Positions 33,521-42,700 of a DNA stretch of 64,000 nucleotides are shown piece after piece (within the stretch, counting starts at the first letter, position 1; each line of letters opens with the position of its first letter). The position numbers and the translations under genes are program-made. The DNA is from Spinactinospora alkalitolerans. Its GTDB lineage: Bacteria > Actinomycetota > Actinomycetes > Streptosporangiales > Streptosporangiaceae. The DNA is taken from contig NZ_JACCCC010000001.1 of NCBI RefSeq assembly GCF_013408795.1, forward strand, positions 6,076,001-6,140,000, read 5' to 3'. A model generated the notes under the pieces. It did not search any database. It was given only the letters and a program-made list of their open reading frames with translations, and had not been told where the DNA came from.

Positions 33521-34807
33521 CTACGGCGACGCCGTCGCGCGTCCGCAGGCGGCGGCGCGGTCGAGGAGCAGCGCGCGTTCGCGCTCGTTGCGGGTTAGCG
33601 ACGCGGCGCGCTCGAACTCCTCCCGAGCCTCGTCGAAGCGGTCGAGCTTGGCGAGGAGGTCGCCGCGCACGCTCGGCAGCAGGTGGTAGTCCTTGAGCGA
33701 CGGCTCCGCGGCCAGCTCGTCGGCGAGTTCCAGGCCCACGGCCGGGCCGAACGCCATCGCGAGCGCGGCCGCGCGGTTCAGCTCCACGACGGGGGAGGGC
33801 GTGCGCCGGGCCAGCGCGGCGTAGAGCGCGGCGATGCGCGCCCAGTCCGTCTCCTCCGGGGTGCGCGCCCGCGCGTGGCAGGCGGCGATCGCGGCCTGCA
33901 GCGCGTAGGGGCCGGGCCGGCCGGTGAGCTCCTCGGCGCGGTCGAGGGCCGCAAGGCCGCGGCGGATGAGGAGTCGGTCCCAGCGGGCGCGGTCCTGGTC
34001 GAGCAGTAGGACGGGCTCGCCGGACGGGCCGGTCCGCGCGCGCGTGCGCGACGCCTGGATCTCCATCAGCCCGACGAGGCCGTGCACCTCCGCTTCCTTG
34101 GGCATGAGCCCGGCCAGGACGCGGCCGAGGCGCAGCGCCTCCTCGCAGAGCGCGGGCCGCATCCAGTCGTCGCCCGCCGTCGCGGCGTAGCCCTCGTTGA
34201 ACACGAGGTAGACGACCTCCAGCACCGACGACAGGCGGTCGGCGAGCTCGGCCCTCGGCGGCACCTCGAAGGGGACCTCGGCCTTGGCGAGGGTGCGTTT
34301 GGCCCGGACGATCCGCTGGGCGACGGTCGGCTCCGCGGCGAGGAACGCCCGCGCGATCTCGCCGGTGGTCAGGCCGCCGAGCAGGCGCAGCGTGAGCGCG
34401 ACCCGCGCCTCGGTGGACAGAACCGGGTGGCAGGCCGTGAAGACGAGCCGCAGCAGATCGTCCTCGATGGCGTCGTCGTCGAGGACCGCGTCGAAGCCCG
34501 GCGCGCCGTCCTGCCGACTCTCGACGTCGCGGCCGATCTCCTCGAGCTTGTGTTCAAGGCGCTTGTTCCGGCGCAGCAGGTCGACCGCGCGGTGCTTGGC
34601 CGTGGCCATGAGCCAGGCGCCGGGGTTGTCCGGGACACCCGTCTCCGGCCACCGTTCGAGCGCGGCGACCAGCGCGTCCTGTGCGAGCTCCTCGGCGAGG
34701 CCGACGTCGTGCACGATCCGGGCGAGACCGGCGATGAGCCTCGCCGACTCGATCCTCCAGACCGCGTCGATCGTGCGGTGGGTGTCGGAACCCGTCACAA
34801 CGACCAA
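33521..34807 (-). CDS. ECF42-type RNA polymerase sigma factor with C-terminal TPR-like extension
   Basis: 428 residues, longer than ordinary ECF sigma factors. Region 2 is AELAQD-like (AEELAQDALVAALERWPETG, PGAWLMATAKHRAVDLLRR) and region 4 is LTLRLLGGLTTGEIARAFLA. The long C-terminal extension (VVYLVFNEGYAAT, PYALQAAIAACHARA, LNRAAALAMAFGP, YHLLPSVRGDLLAKLDR) is the DUF6596/TPR-like part of group ECF42, which senses signals without an anti-sigma factor and is typically beside a YCII/DGPF gene, as here. A TTG at 34807 with GGAGG eight bases upstream was used as start; a downstream GTG at 34798 is possible. Confidence 0.9.
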   Translation of the reverse strand: MVVVTGSDTHRTIDAVWRIESARLIAGLARIVHDVGLAEELAQDALVAALERWPETGVPDNPGAWLMATAKHRAVDLLRRNKRLEHKLEEIGRDVESRQDGAPGFDAVLDDDAIEDDLLRLVFTACHPVLSTEARVALTLRLLGGLTTGEIARAFLAAEPTVAQRIVRAKRTLAKAEVPFEVPPRAELADRLSSVLEVVYLVFNEGYAATAGDDWMRPALCEEALRLGRVLAGLMPKEAEVHGLVGLMEIQASRTRARTGPSGEPVLLLDQDRARWDRLLIRRGLAALDRAEELTGRPGPYALQAAIAACHARARTPEETDWARIAALYAALARRTPSPVVELNRAAALAMAFGPAVGLELADELAAEPSLKDYHLLPSVRGDLLAKLDRFDEAREEFERAASLTRNERERALLLDRAAACGRATASP

Positions 34808-34976
34808 TCACAGCACCTCCGACCTCGCCCCGCAAGGGAGGCCGGAGGTGCCGTGGTCGTGGTGTCTCCGCGGCCGTGGGCGGCCGCGGCGGTGCCGTCG
34901 GGGCTCCGATCCGTCTGGACGCCGCGGTGCCCGGACACCGCGGCACCGGACCGTCAGAGCGCCGGGGCGCCGGACG

Positions 34977-35396
34977 TCAGGACTCCGCGATCCGGTCGCG
35001 CAGGCGCTGTTCGCGGGCGATCTGCTCCTCGGTCGCGTTCTCGAAGTCCGTGTCCTCGAACACCTTGCGGATCTCCAGCACGGACTCCTCACCGGTGGGG
35101 TTGGGGCAGCGCTTGGCCCACTCGATCGCCTCGTCCATCGACTTCACGTCGATCATCCAGAAGCCGGCGATCAGTTCCTTGGTCTCGGCGAAGGGGCCGT
35201 CGACCACGGTCCGGCCGTCCCCGGAGAAGTTGACGCGCGCACCGTTCGAGCTCGGGTGGAGCCCTTCGCCGGCGAGCAGGACACCGGCGTTGACCAGCTC
35301 CTCGTTGTACCGGCCCATCTCCTCGATGAGCTCCTGGGACGGGGGGACGCCCGCCTCGCTGTCGTCGTCGGCCTTGACCAGAATCATGAACCGCAT
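34977..35396 (-). CDS. YCII (DGPF)-family protein
   Basis: 139 residues: MRFMILVKADDDSEAGVPPS, ELIEEMGRYNEELVNAGVLL, TVVDGPFAETKELIAGFWMI and AIEWAKRCPNP. The DGPF motif and fold match the YCII-related family, the standard partner of ECF42 sigma factors; its exact signalling role is unknown. AAGGAG lies eight bases before ATG 35396. It is upstream of and co-directional with the sigma gene, with a 169-base gap. Confidence 0.9.
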   Translation of the reverse strand: MRFMILVKADDDSEAGVPPSQELIEEMGRYNEELVNAGVLLAGEGLHPSSNGARVNFSGDGRTVVDGPFAETKELIAGFWMIDVKSMDEAIEWAKRCPNPTGEESVLEIRKVFEDTDFENATEEQIAREQRLRDRIAES

Positions 35397-35796
35397 CGTC
35401 GTGTCTCCTTCTGTTCCATCTGCCCGATCAGGTCGATCGGCCGGCCCGGCGGCCGGTCCGGCGGACGGTCCGGCGGACGGTTCCGACCGGCCGACCCCTG
35501 CCTTCACCAACGCGTCGAACGGGAGACGCCGGGATCGACACGTCACCCGAAAAATCTTCGGGGAATCCGGATTCTTTCCCGGCGAGTGGTGGCGACTCCC
35601 TGCTTTCCCAGGTCATTGGCTCATTTTTCCTATAGGGCCGAGACCGGAACCCGATGCGCGTCCGCACCGCCTCGCGGCGCTCCCCACCGGCCGGTCCTCG
35701 TATGCCCTGATACGTCGCATTCGCCGCGCGGGGATCGCCTCCCGTCGGCATACTGGACGTGACCCCCGGCACCATGAGCCACCGGGAGCCGCCCAT

Positions 35797-38700
35797 ATGA
35801 GCTCGACCGTCCCCGCGTACTTCGAATCCCGGTTCGAGAACGCGATCGTCGCGGACCTCGCAAGGGTGGGGGGCTGGCGGGTCGTCGAGCAGGACGGCGG
35901 CTACGACGTCGAGCGCGCCGTGGACACCGCCCGGCTCTTCGAGTTCCTCGGCAAGCCCTCCCAGCGCAAGCGGATGGACCGGCTCAGGGCCGCCTACGGC
36001 GGGGAGGCCGACCTCCAGCGCGGCGTCCTGAAGCGGATCACCGACCAGCTCGACAAGCGCGGCGTCCTGGACGTCCTGCGCAACGGCGTCAAGGACCAGG
36101 GAGTCGACCTCGAACTCGCCCACTTCAAGCCCGAAGGCGCCGAGGCGACCGACGCCCTGGCCCACTACCGGGAGAACATCCTCAGCGTCACCCCGCAACT
36201 CCGCTACTCCGCGCACAACGGCAACTCCCTCGACCTGGCGTTCTTCGTCAACGGCCTCCCCGTGGCCACCGCCGAGTTGAAGAACCCGCCCACCGGGCAG
36301 ACCGTCGCGCACGCGATGCGGCAGTACCGCGAGGACCGGGACCCGAGGGAGAAGCTGTTCACCAAGCGGGCGCTCGTGCACTTCGCCGTCGACACCGACG
36401 AGGTGCACATGACCACCCGGCTCGCCCGCCGGAAGACCGTGTTCCTCCCGTTCAACCAGGGCTCCAACGGCCCCAGCAAGGTCGGCGGCAAGGGCAACCG
36501 CAAGAACGTCGAGAAGAGCGAGGGCAGCTACCCCACCGCCTACCTGTGGCGCGAGGTGCTGGAGCGGGACGCCTTCATGGAGATCCTGCAGCGCTTCCTT
36601 TCGGAGGAGGAGAACGGCGGGACGACGCTGATCTTCCCCCGCTTCCACCAGTGGCACGCCGTGCGCGAGATCACGAAGCACGCGGCGCGGCACGGCAGCG
36701 GCGAGAACTACCTGGCCCAGCACTCGGCCGGCTCCGGCAAGTCCAACACCATCGCCTGGCTCGCACTGCGCCTGGTCGACCTGCACACGCTTTCGGACCG
36801 GAAGAAGCTGGAAGGGCGGGCGCGCGGGATCGGGCCCGACGTCCCCGTGTTCGACAAGATCCTCGTCGTCACCGACCGGACCGTCCTCAACGACCAGCTC
36901 AGCGCGACCGTCAAGAACTTCGTCCGGACCAGGGGCGCGTTCAAGGCCGTCACCGGTGACGACGGCGGCAAGTCCGCCGGTCTACTCGATGCCCTGCAGG
37001 ACTCCACCACCCGGATCGTCACGGTCACCCTGCAGACGTTCCCCTACGCGCTGAAGCTGATGAAGGAGCTCCCGGGACTGCGCTGCGCCATCATCGCCGA
37101 CGAGGCGCACTCCTCCCAGAGCGGCACGACCTCGAAGAAGGTCCGAGCCGCGCTCAGCGACAGCGGCGAGGACGACGCCGACACGGCCGCCGAGGACGAC
37201 GGCGTCCCCGAAGCCGCCGACCCGCTCGCCGAACGCGCCTACCCGAACCTGTCGTTCTTCGCCTTCACCGCCACCCCCAAGAAGAAGACGCTCAACCTGT
37301 TCGGGGTCAAGCGCGACGACGGCACGATGGGGCCCTTCCACCTCTACTCGATGCACCAGGCCGTCGACGAGGGCTTCATCCTGGACGTCCTCAGCCGCTA
37401 CATCACCTACGACCGCAGCTTCCAGCTGGTCAACAAGGCCGTCCAGGACACCACCGGCCCCGAGGACCCCGAGGTCGACGTGAAGAAGGCCAAGGCAGCC
37501 CTGATGCGGATGGTCGACGTCAGCGACGTGCGCATCCGGGAACTCGCCGACCTCATCGTGCGGCACTTCCACCGCTACATCGCGCCGCAGATGGGCGGAC
37601 GCTCCAAGGCCATGGTCGTCACCGGCAGCCGCAGACACGCGGTGCTGCTGCACCGGGCCATCGAGAAACGCCGCAAGGAGCTCCGCTGGGAGGACTGCCG
37701 CGCGCTCGTCGCGTTCTCCGGGGAACTGAGACTCGACGGGCAGCAGCTGACCGAAAGCAGGGTCAACGGCTTCAGCGAGCAGAGGCTCCCCGCGGCGTTC
37801 GGCTACACCCGGGCCGATGACCCGCACGGCACCGGCGGCGCGAAGGACGAGTACCGCGTCCTCGTCGTGGCCGACAAATACCAGACCGGCTTCGACCAGC
37901 CACTGCTCACCACGATGTACGTGGACAAGAAGCTCGGCGGCGTCCAGGCGGTGCAGACGCTGTCCCGGCTGAACCGCACGCACCCGCACAAGAGCCAGAA
38001 CGACCTGTTCATCCTCGACTTCCGCAACACAGCCGACGAGATCGCCGCCGCCTTCCAGGACTACTACTCCACCACGCTGGCCGACGAGGTCGATCCGAAC
38101 CTCCTCTACGAGAGGCACAGCGAACTCCTGGCCTCCGACGTGCTCGACCGCGACGAGATCGCGGAGTTCGACCGGCTCTGCCTCCCGGGGGAGGACACCC
38201 CCGCCCACGCCGACATGGTCCGGTTGACCGGACCGGCCCTGGAGCGGTTCGGGGAGCTGATCGGGCACGACGGCACGGCCGCCGAGAAGTTCCGCGGCAG
38301 ACTCGACGGCTACCAGCGCGGCTACGGTTTCCTGCAGCTCATCGCCAAGTGGGTGAGCGAGGACGCGGACCTACGCGGCCTGTACCGCTTCGGCGGGATC
38401 CTGCTGGGTCGGCTGCCGCGCCGGGCCGAGGAGCGGGGAATCGACCTGTCCCGGACCGAGGTCGCCGAGTACCGCCCCGTCAAGTCGAGCGAGCAGCGCA
38501 TCAGGCTCTCCGCCGAAGAGCCCGGGACCCTCGGCGGCTTCACGGTCGACGAGCGCGGGCCCGGTGGCGAGCGCACCCCGGAGACGGGCCGGCTGTCCGA
38601 TGTCATCGCCGAGATCAACGACATGTACGGACTCGGCCTGCGCCAAGAGCACATCGACGGACCGATCGTCGACGTGGCGGAGCAGACGCCCCGGTTGAAG

Positions 38701-38892
38701 AAGGCCGCGGCCAAGGCATCGCCGGAGGACTTCAAGCGGCTCTTCATCGCACCGTTCCGCAAGCGGTTCCTGGCCAGGGTCCAGGCCGATCCCGAGGACG
38801 CCGAACTCTTCCGCGCCTACAACAACAGACGGGACCTGCGTGACCTCATCGACTCCGAAGCCGCGCGCCGCGCGCAGAAGGACTGGGGGTAG
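35797..38892 (+). CDS. hsdR: Type I restriction endonuclease, restriction/translocase subunit
   Basis: 1,031 residues. The N-terminal nuclease domain has a PD-(D/E)xK core near residues 145-164 (LDLAFFVNGLPVATAELKN). The motor domains follow: Walker A QHSAGSGKSNTIAWL (about 308-320), DEAHSSQSG (about 435), FAFTATPKKKT and a second RecA lobe including VADKYQTGFDQPLL and TLSRLNRTHPHKS. It cuts unmodified DNA after translocation when joined to HsdM and HsdS. GGGAG precedes ATG 35797; the reading frame is open far upstream but lacks conserved sequence. The nearest HsdMS is about 12 kb upstream on the same strand. A kinase gene follows after 93 bases. Confidence 0.93.
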   Translation: MSSTVPAYFESRFENAIVADLARVGGWRVVEQDGGYDVERAVDTARLFEFLGKPSQRKRMDRLRAAYGGEADLQRGVLKRITDQLDKRGVLDVLRNGVKDQGVDLELAHFKPEGAEATDALAHYRENILSVTPQLRYSAHNGNSLDLAFFVNGLPVATAELKNPPTGQTVAHAMRQYREDRDPREKLFTKRALVHFAVDTDEVHMTTRLARRKTVFLPFNQGSNGPSKVGGKGNRKNVEKSEGSYPTAYLWREVLERDAFMEILQRFLSEEENGGTTLIFPRFHQWHAVREITKHAARHGSGENYLAQHSAGSGKSNTIAWLALRLVDLHTLSDRKKLEGRARGIGPDVPVFDKILVVTDRTVLNDQLSATVKNFVRTRGAFKAVTGDDGGKSAGLLDALQDSTTRIVTVTLQTFPYALKLMKELPGLRCAIIADEAHSSQSGTTSKKVRAALSDSGEDDADTAAEDDGVPEAADPLAERAYPNLSFFAFTATPKKKTLNLFGVKRDDGTMGPFHLYSMHQAVDEGFILDVLSRYITYDRSFQLVNKAVQDTTGPEDPEVDVKKAKAALMRMVDVSDVRIRELADLIVRHFHRYIAPQMGGRSKAMVVTGSRRHAVLLHRAIEKRRKELRWEDCRALVAFSGELRLDGQQLTESRVNGFSEQRLPAAFGYTRADDPHGTGGAKDEYRVLVVADKYQTGFDQPLLTTMYVDKKLGGVQAVQTLSRLNRTHPHKSQNDLFILDFRNTADEIAAAFQDYYSTTLADEVDPNLLYERHSELLASDVLDRDEIAEFDRLCLPGEDTPAHADMVRLTGPALERFGELIGHDGTAAEKFRGRLDGYQRGYGFLQLIAKWVSEDADLRGLYRFGGILLGRLPRRAEERGIDLSRTEVAEYRPVKSSEQRIRLSAEEPGTLGGFTVDERGPGGERTPETGRLSDVIAEINDMYGLGLRQEHIDGPIVDVAEQTPRLKKAAAKASPEDFKRLFIAPFRKRFLARVQADPEDAELFRAYNNRRDLRDLIDSEAARRAQKDWG

Positions 38893-38985
38893 CCGCGCGG
38901 GTTCCTCCGCGCCCGCGGCGGGGAACCGCGGGGAGAGGAGAGGACCTCACCGCGGGACACGGACCGGCAACGAAAGAGGACGGAC

Positions 38986-40577
38986 GTGAGCGCAGAGCGC
39001 GTCGTCATCGCCGATCGCTACGAACTGACCGCGTTCGTCGGCCGCGGCGGGATGGGCGAGGTGTGGGAGGCCTACGACCGCGGCCTCGACCGCAAGGTCG
39101 CGGTGAAACTGCTGCGCAGGGACACCCTGCCGGAAACCGACCGGGGCGACGACGTCGGAGAGAGACGGTTCCACCGGGAGACGCGGGCGACCGCCAGGGT
39201 CGAATATCCCGGTGTCCCCGCCGTGTACGACACCGGCGTGCACGAGGACACCCTGTTCCTGGTGATGCAGTTCATCGAAGGCCACCTGCTCAGCGATGTG
39301 ATCGCCGAAGAGGCCCCCATGCCCGTCCCGTGGGTCGCCTCGATCACGGCCCAACTCGCCTCGATCCTCGCCGCGGCGCACGATCGGTCCCTGGTCCACC
39401 GCGACCTGAAGCCCGGCAACATCATCCTCGGTCCGGACGGATCACTGAAGCTCCTGGATTTCGGGATCGCCGCCGTCCTCGACCCCGGGACCACCCGACT
39501 CACCATGGGCGTGGTACCGGGAACGCCCCACTACATGGCCCCCGAGCAGTTGGAGGACAAGCCGGCGACCCCGCGCAGTGACCTGTACTCGCTCGGCTGC
39601 CTGATGTACGAGCTCCTGACCGAGCGCCCGCCCTCACCGGGCGCACGGTCGCGTCCATCACGCACCAGCAGGTCAACTCCATTCCCGAACCGGTGGGAGC
39701 GCTGCGCGACGGTGTTCCGGCGGAACTCGAGCGCCTCGTCGGCGACCTCCTCGCCAAACGGCCGGACGACCGTCCCGACGACGCCCACTCCGTGTACCGG
39801 CGGCTGGAACCGCTCCTTCCCGGGACGGGCGACGAGCCGACCAGGCCGCTCCACGACCCGACGCGGCCGTACCTCCGGCCGATGGCCCCGATGCCCAAAC
39901 GGGCCGTCCGCGCACGTGTCGGCGGCGCCGCTACGGCGCCCGCCCGGCAGGCGCCGAGCGCTCCCGCGGCCGATCCGGCGGCGTTGCTCGCCGAGGCCGA
40001 GCGGCTGAGGAGGGCCGAACGCTACACCCAGGCCGCGGAAGTCCTGACCAAGGCGATCGACGGCGCCGACCTGCCGGAACGCGAACGGCTCCGCCTGCTG
40101 TGGCAGCGTGCGGGGCTGGCCGTGAGCGCACGGGACCACCGCGACGCCCTGCGGCAGTACGAGGAGCTGCTCCCCCAGGCGGTCGAGTACTTCGGCTCCG
40201 GTTCCGAACCCGTCGTCGACTGCAGGCGCCAGATCGCCGACTGCCTGGCACTACTCGGTGAAATGACCGCCGCGGCCGACGCTCTCCGCGATCTCTACAC
40301 CGACCGCTACGCGGCCGAGCCGCGCGGCCGGGAGGCCCTGGAGATCGGCCGGCGCATCGGCGCGATCCTGGAACAGGCGCGCGATCACCGAGCGGCCGAG
40401 GCCTGGCTGCGGGAGATCGCCGATCACGCGGTCGCCGGACGGGGGCCGGACGACGCCCTCTCCCGAGCGGTCGTCACCGACTGGATGCGCGTCCGCGACG
40501 CGATCGACGGCGTCCAGGGGGAGCGCCGACCTTCCGCGTCCGATTCCTCGGGACGGAGAACGTCCCTTCCCGGCTGA
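38986..40577 (+). pseudogene. Ser/Thr protein kinase with C-terminal TPR-like region, single frameshift
   Basis: From GTG 38986 the kinase domain reads normally: VGRGGMGEVWEAYD, KVAVKLL, VHRDLKPGNIIL, LLDFGIAAVL, TPHYMAPEQL and DLYSLGCLMYELLT. At 39633 one base is missing from what should encode PPFTGRTVASITHQQVNSI; the frame then continues in +2 as AELERLVGDLLAKRPDDRPD to a stop at 40575-40577. The tail (LLAEAERLRRAERYTQAAEV, LRQYEELLPQAVEYF) looks TPR-like. Without the shift the protein would have about 530 residues and no membrane helix. It follows hsdR by 93 bases. A sequencing error is possible. Confidence 0.75.
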
Positions 40578-40707
40578 TGCGGCGCCGGACGTGATCGCCC
40601 GCAGCGCTCGGCCGGCCCGGGGCCTGTCCACCGGGCCCCATGGTCGGAAAAGACCCCGGACGCCGCTCGGGGAGGGGGAGCGGCGGCCGGGGCCGTGGAG
40701 ACGCCGG

Positions 40708-42036
40708 TCAGACCGGGGCGTTCCACTTCTGGTTGGCGGTGCCGGCACAGGTCCAGATCTGCAGCCGGGTGCCGTCGGCCGAGGAGTTCCCGGTGGCGTC
40801 CAGGCACTTGTCGGCGTTGGGGTTCACCAGGTCGCGGGCCTCGGTGTAGACCCACTGCTGGGCCGCCGTGCCGTTGCAGTCCCACAACTGGACCGGCGTG
40901 CCGTCGGCCGTACCGGCCCCCGACACGTCCAGGCACTTGCCGAGCGCGCGGACGGTGCCGTCGGCGCCCATCGTCCAGCTCTGGGCGGGCCCGCCGTTGC
41001 AGTGGTGCAGTTGGATGGGCGTGCCGTCGGCGGTTCCGGCGCCCGCCACGTCGACGCACATCCCGCCGATGCCGGTGATGGCCCCGGTCGCCCCGGATCC
41101 GCCGCCGTTGTCGCCGCCGCCCGAACCCTGGTCGTAGACGCGGACGTAGTCGATCACCATCTGCTGCGGGAAGGAGGTGGAGGCGTCCGGCGAGCCGGGC
41201 CAGTTGCCGCCGACGGCCACGTTCAGGATCATGAAGAACGGGTGGTCGTAGACCCACGGGTTGCCGCGGGTGTCAGCGGGGGTGAACGTCTGGTAGGCGA
41301 CGCCGTCGACGAACCAGGTGATCGAGTCGGGGTCCCACTCCACCGCGTAGGTGTGGAAGCCGTCGGCGAACGCTCCCCCGCTGGGGTGCCGGTAGGAGCC
41401 GGTGATCGGGTTGCCGCCCGAGTAGCCGGGGCCGTGCAGGGTGCCGTGCACGGTGCTCGGCTCGTGGCCGACGTTCTCCATGATGTCGATCTCGCCGCTG
41501 TCGGGCCAGCCGACCGAGCCGAAGTTGTCGCCCAGCATCCAGAAGGCCGGCCAGATCCCCTGGCCGCGCGGGATCTTGATGCGGGCCTCGAACCTGCCGT
41601 AGGCCTGGGTGAACTTGCCCGCCGTGTTCATGCGGGCCGAGGTGTACTCGCACGGCCCGTAGTGGCACTGGTAGCCGGCGGGGTTGCCCTTGCGGGCGGT
41701 GATGACCATGTGGCCGTTGCCGTCGTGGGCGGCGTTGTCGGTGCTGTCGGTGTAGTACTGCAGCTCGTTGTTGCCGCCGCCGTCGCCGTTGACCTCCAGA
41801 TTCCACTTGGCCGGGTCGGGAGGGGTCCCGGCGGGGCCGTCGAACTCGTCGGACCACACCGGGGCCGCCGCGGTCTGCGCCACCGGCTCGGCGTTCGTCT
41901 GGGGCACCCCCTCGGACGGCGCACCCAGCACGCCCACGGCGAGCAGCCCCGCCGCGGCGACCGCGGTCGTGGACATCAGCGCCGGGAGGAGCCTGCGGGA
42001 GGTCCTGCGTCGGTGTCGGGATCTTCCTGCACTCAT
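40708..42036 (-). CDS. Secreted GH16 beta-1,3-glucanase with CBM13 (ricin-type) domain
   Basis: 442 residues. The N-terminus has arginines (RRRTSRRLLP) before a hydrophobic stretch (AVAAAGLLAVGVL), as in a Tat or Sec signal. The GH16 catalytic motif is GEIDIMENVG with nucleophile Glu182 and acid/base Glu187. WNLEVNGDGGGNNELQYY and RFEARIKIPRGQGIWPAFWM are typical of laminarinases. After a Gly-rich linker comes a CBM13 trefoil with three QxW-like units (GPAQSWTM, TAAQQWVY, TANQKWNA). It should cut beta-1,3-glucan outside the cell. AGGAAG precedes ATG 42036, and a CelR-like operator lies 260 bases upstream. Confidence 0.92.
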   Translation of the reverse strand: MSAGRSRHRRRTSRRLLPALMSTTAVAAAGLLAVGVLGAPSEGVPQTNAEPVAQTAAAPVWSDEFDGPAGTPPDPAKWNLEVNGDGGGNNELQYYTDSTDNAAHDGNGHMVITARKGNPAGYQCHYGPCEYTSARMNTAGKFTQAYGRFEARIKIPRGQGIWPAFWMLGDNFGSVGWPDSGEIDIMENVGHEPSTVHGTLHGPGYSGGNPITGSYRHPSGGAFADGFHTYAVEWDPDSITWFVDGVAYQTFTPADTRGNPWVYDHPFFMILNVAVGGNWPGSPDASTSFPQQMVIDYVRVYDQGSGGGDNGGGSGATGAITGIGGMCVDVAGAGTADGTPIQLHHCNGGPAQSWTMGADGTVRALGKCLDVSGAGTADGTPVQLWDCNGTAAQQWVYTEARDLVNPNADKCLDATGNSSADGTRLQIWTCAGTANQKWNAPV

Positions 42037-42367
42037 GTTCTTCCTGATCCGGACGTCGGCGGCCCGCGCGACGGGCGTCGCAGCGGGGTGACACGGGCCG
42101 GGCGGCGCCCTGGTGGGGGTAGCGGGGGCCGGGTCGGCGGACCCGGGGTGTCGCCACGGTGCCGGGCGGCCGGGCCGATGGCCCTTCACCCGGCACGCTG
42201 CGGCGACGGAAGAGGTTGAGTTCGTCACCCTTTGTATTTGTTAAGAGAACTTACTATTCGCTCCGGGTCGGCACAAGGACCAAGGGCCTGAAATTGAGAG
42301 CGCTCCCACAGGGTCGCGCGGAGACAGCCCTCAGGGAGGCGGCCGCGACGCTCGGGGCGCCGCTCGT
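42037..42367. other. Upstream region of the GH16 gene
   Basis: About 330 bases, with A+T-rich DNA at 42215-42260 that suits a promoter on the minus strand. It holds a LacI-family operator at 42295-42308. No gene is seen. Confidence 0.6.
42295..42308. promoter_or_regulatory. CelR/CebR-like operator
   Basis: TGAGAGCGCTCCCA differs by one base from TGGGAGCGCTCCCA, the palindrome bound by the LacI-family cellulose regulators CelR (Thermobifida) and CebR (Streptomyces). Placed upstream of a secreted glucanase, it suggests repression lifted by cello- or laminari-oligosaccharides. The regulator gene is not in this window. Confidence 0.75.
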
Positions 42368-42425
42368 CGATCTTGACCTTGCGGGGGTTATTGCAACGTT
42401 TTTAGGACCCATAAGGTCAAGATCG
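42368..42425. repeat. Terminal-inverted-repeat element A
   Basis: CGATCTTGACCTT and AAGGTCAAGATCG form 13-bp perfect inverted ends of a 58-bp element whose interior contains GGGGTTATT..CAACG. The element supplies the stop codon of the MFS remnant on the minus strand (the CGATCTTGA end, read in the opposite direction). Confidence 0.8.
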
Positions 42426-42660
42426 GCGCGGAAGGAGCGGGGCGCGGCCGATCAGCGGCACGGTCAGGTTCGGCGCCACGGCGACGAGCACGCTGCCCAC
42501 CGTGACGCTGACGAGCGAGACCCGCAGCATGCGGCGGTGCCCGTAGAGGTCGCCGAGGCGGCCGAACACCGGGACCGAGATCGCGGCGGCGAGGAACTGG
42601 ACCGCGGTGATCCGGCACCGTCGCGATCCTGCAAGGAGGCGGTCGCGACCACGACGGCCG
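42416..42660 (-). pseudogene. MFS transporter remnant
   Basis: The minus strand reads ITAVQFLAAAISVPVFGRLGDLYGHRRML, the helix-2/motif-A region of a multidrug MFS transporter, then VSLVSVTVGSVLVAVAPNLT. It is cut off by repeat element A, which provides the stop. A shifted upstream piece (PLPAVVVATASLQ) looks like the end of helix 1. Only about 70 residues remain, so it is a fragment. Confidence 0.75.
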
Positions 42661-42700
42661 GCAGCGGTCCCGGCTCACCCGGGACCGCTCCTCCTCGCGC

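Noticed and set aside
34876-35796. N-terminal extension of HsdR
   Set aside because: The frame is open but the sequence is low-complexity and overlaps the YCII gene; conserved HsdR sequence begins at ATG 35797 with a ribosome site.
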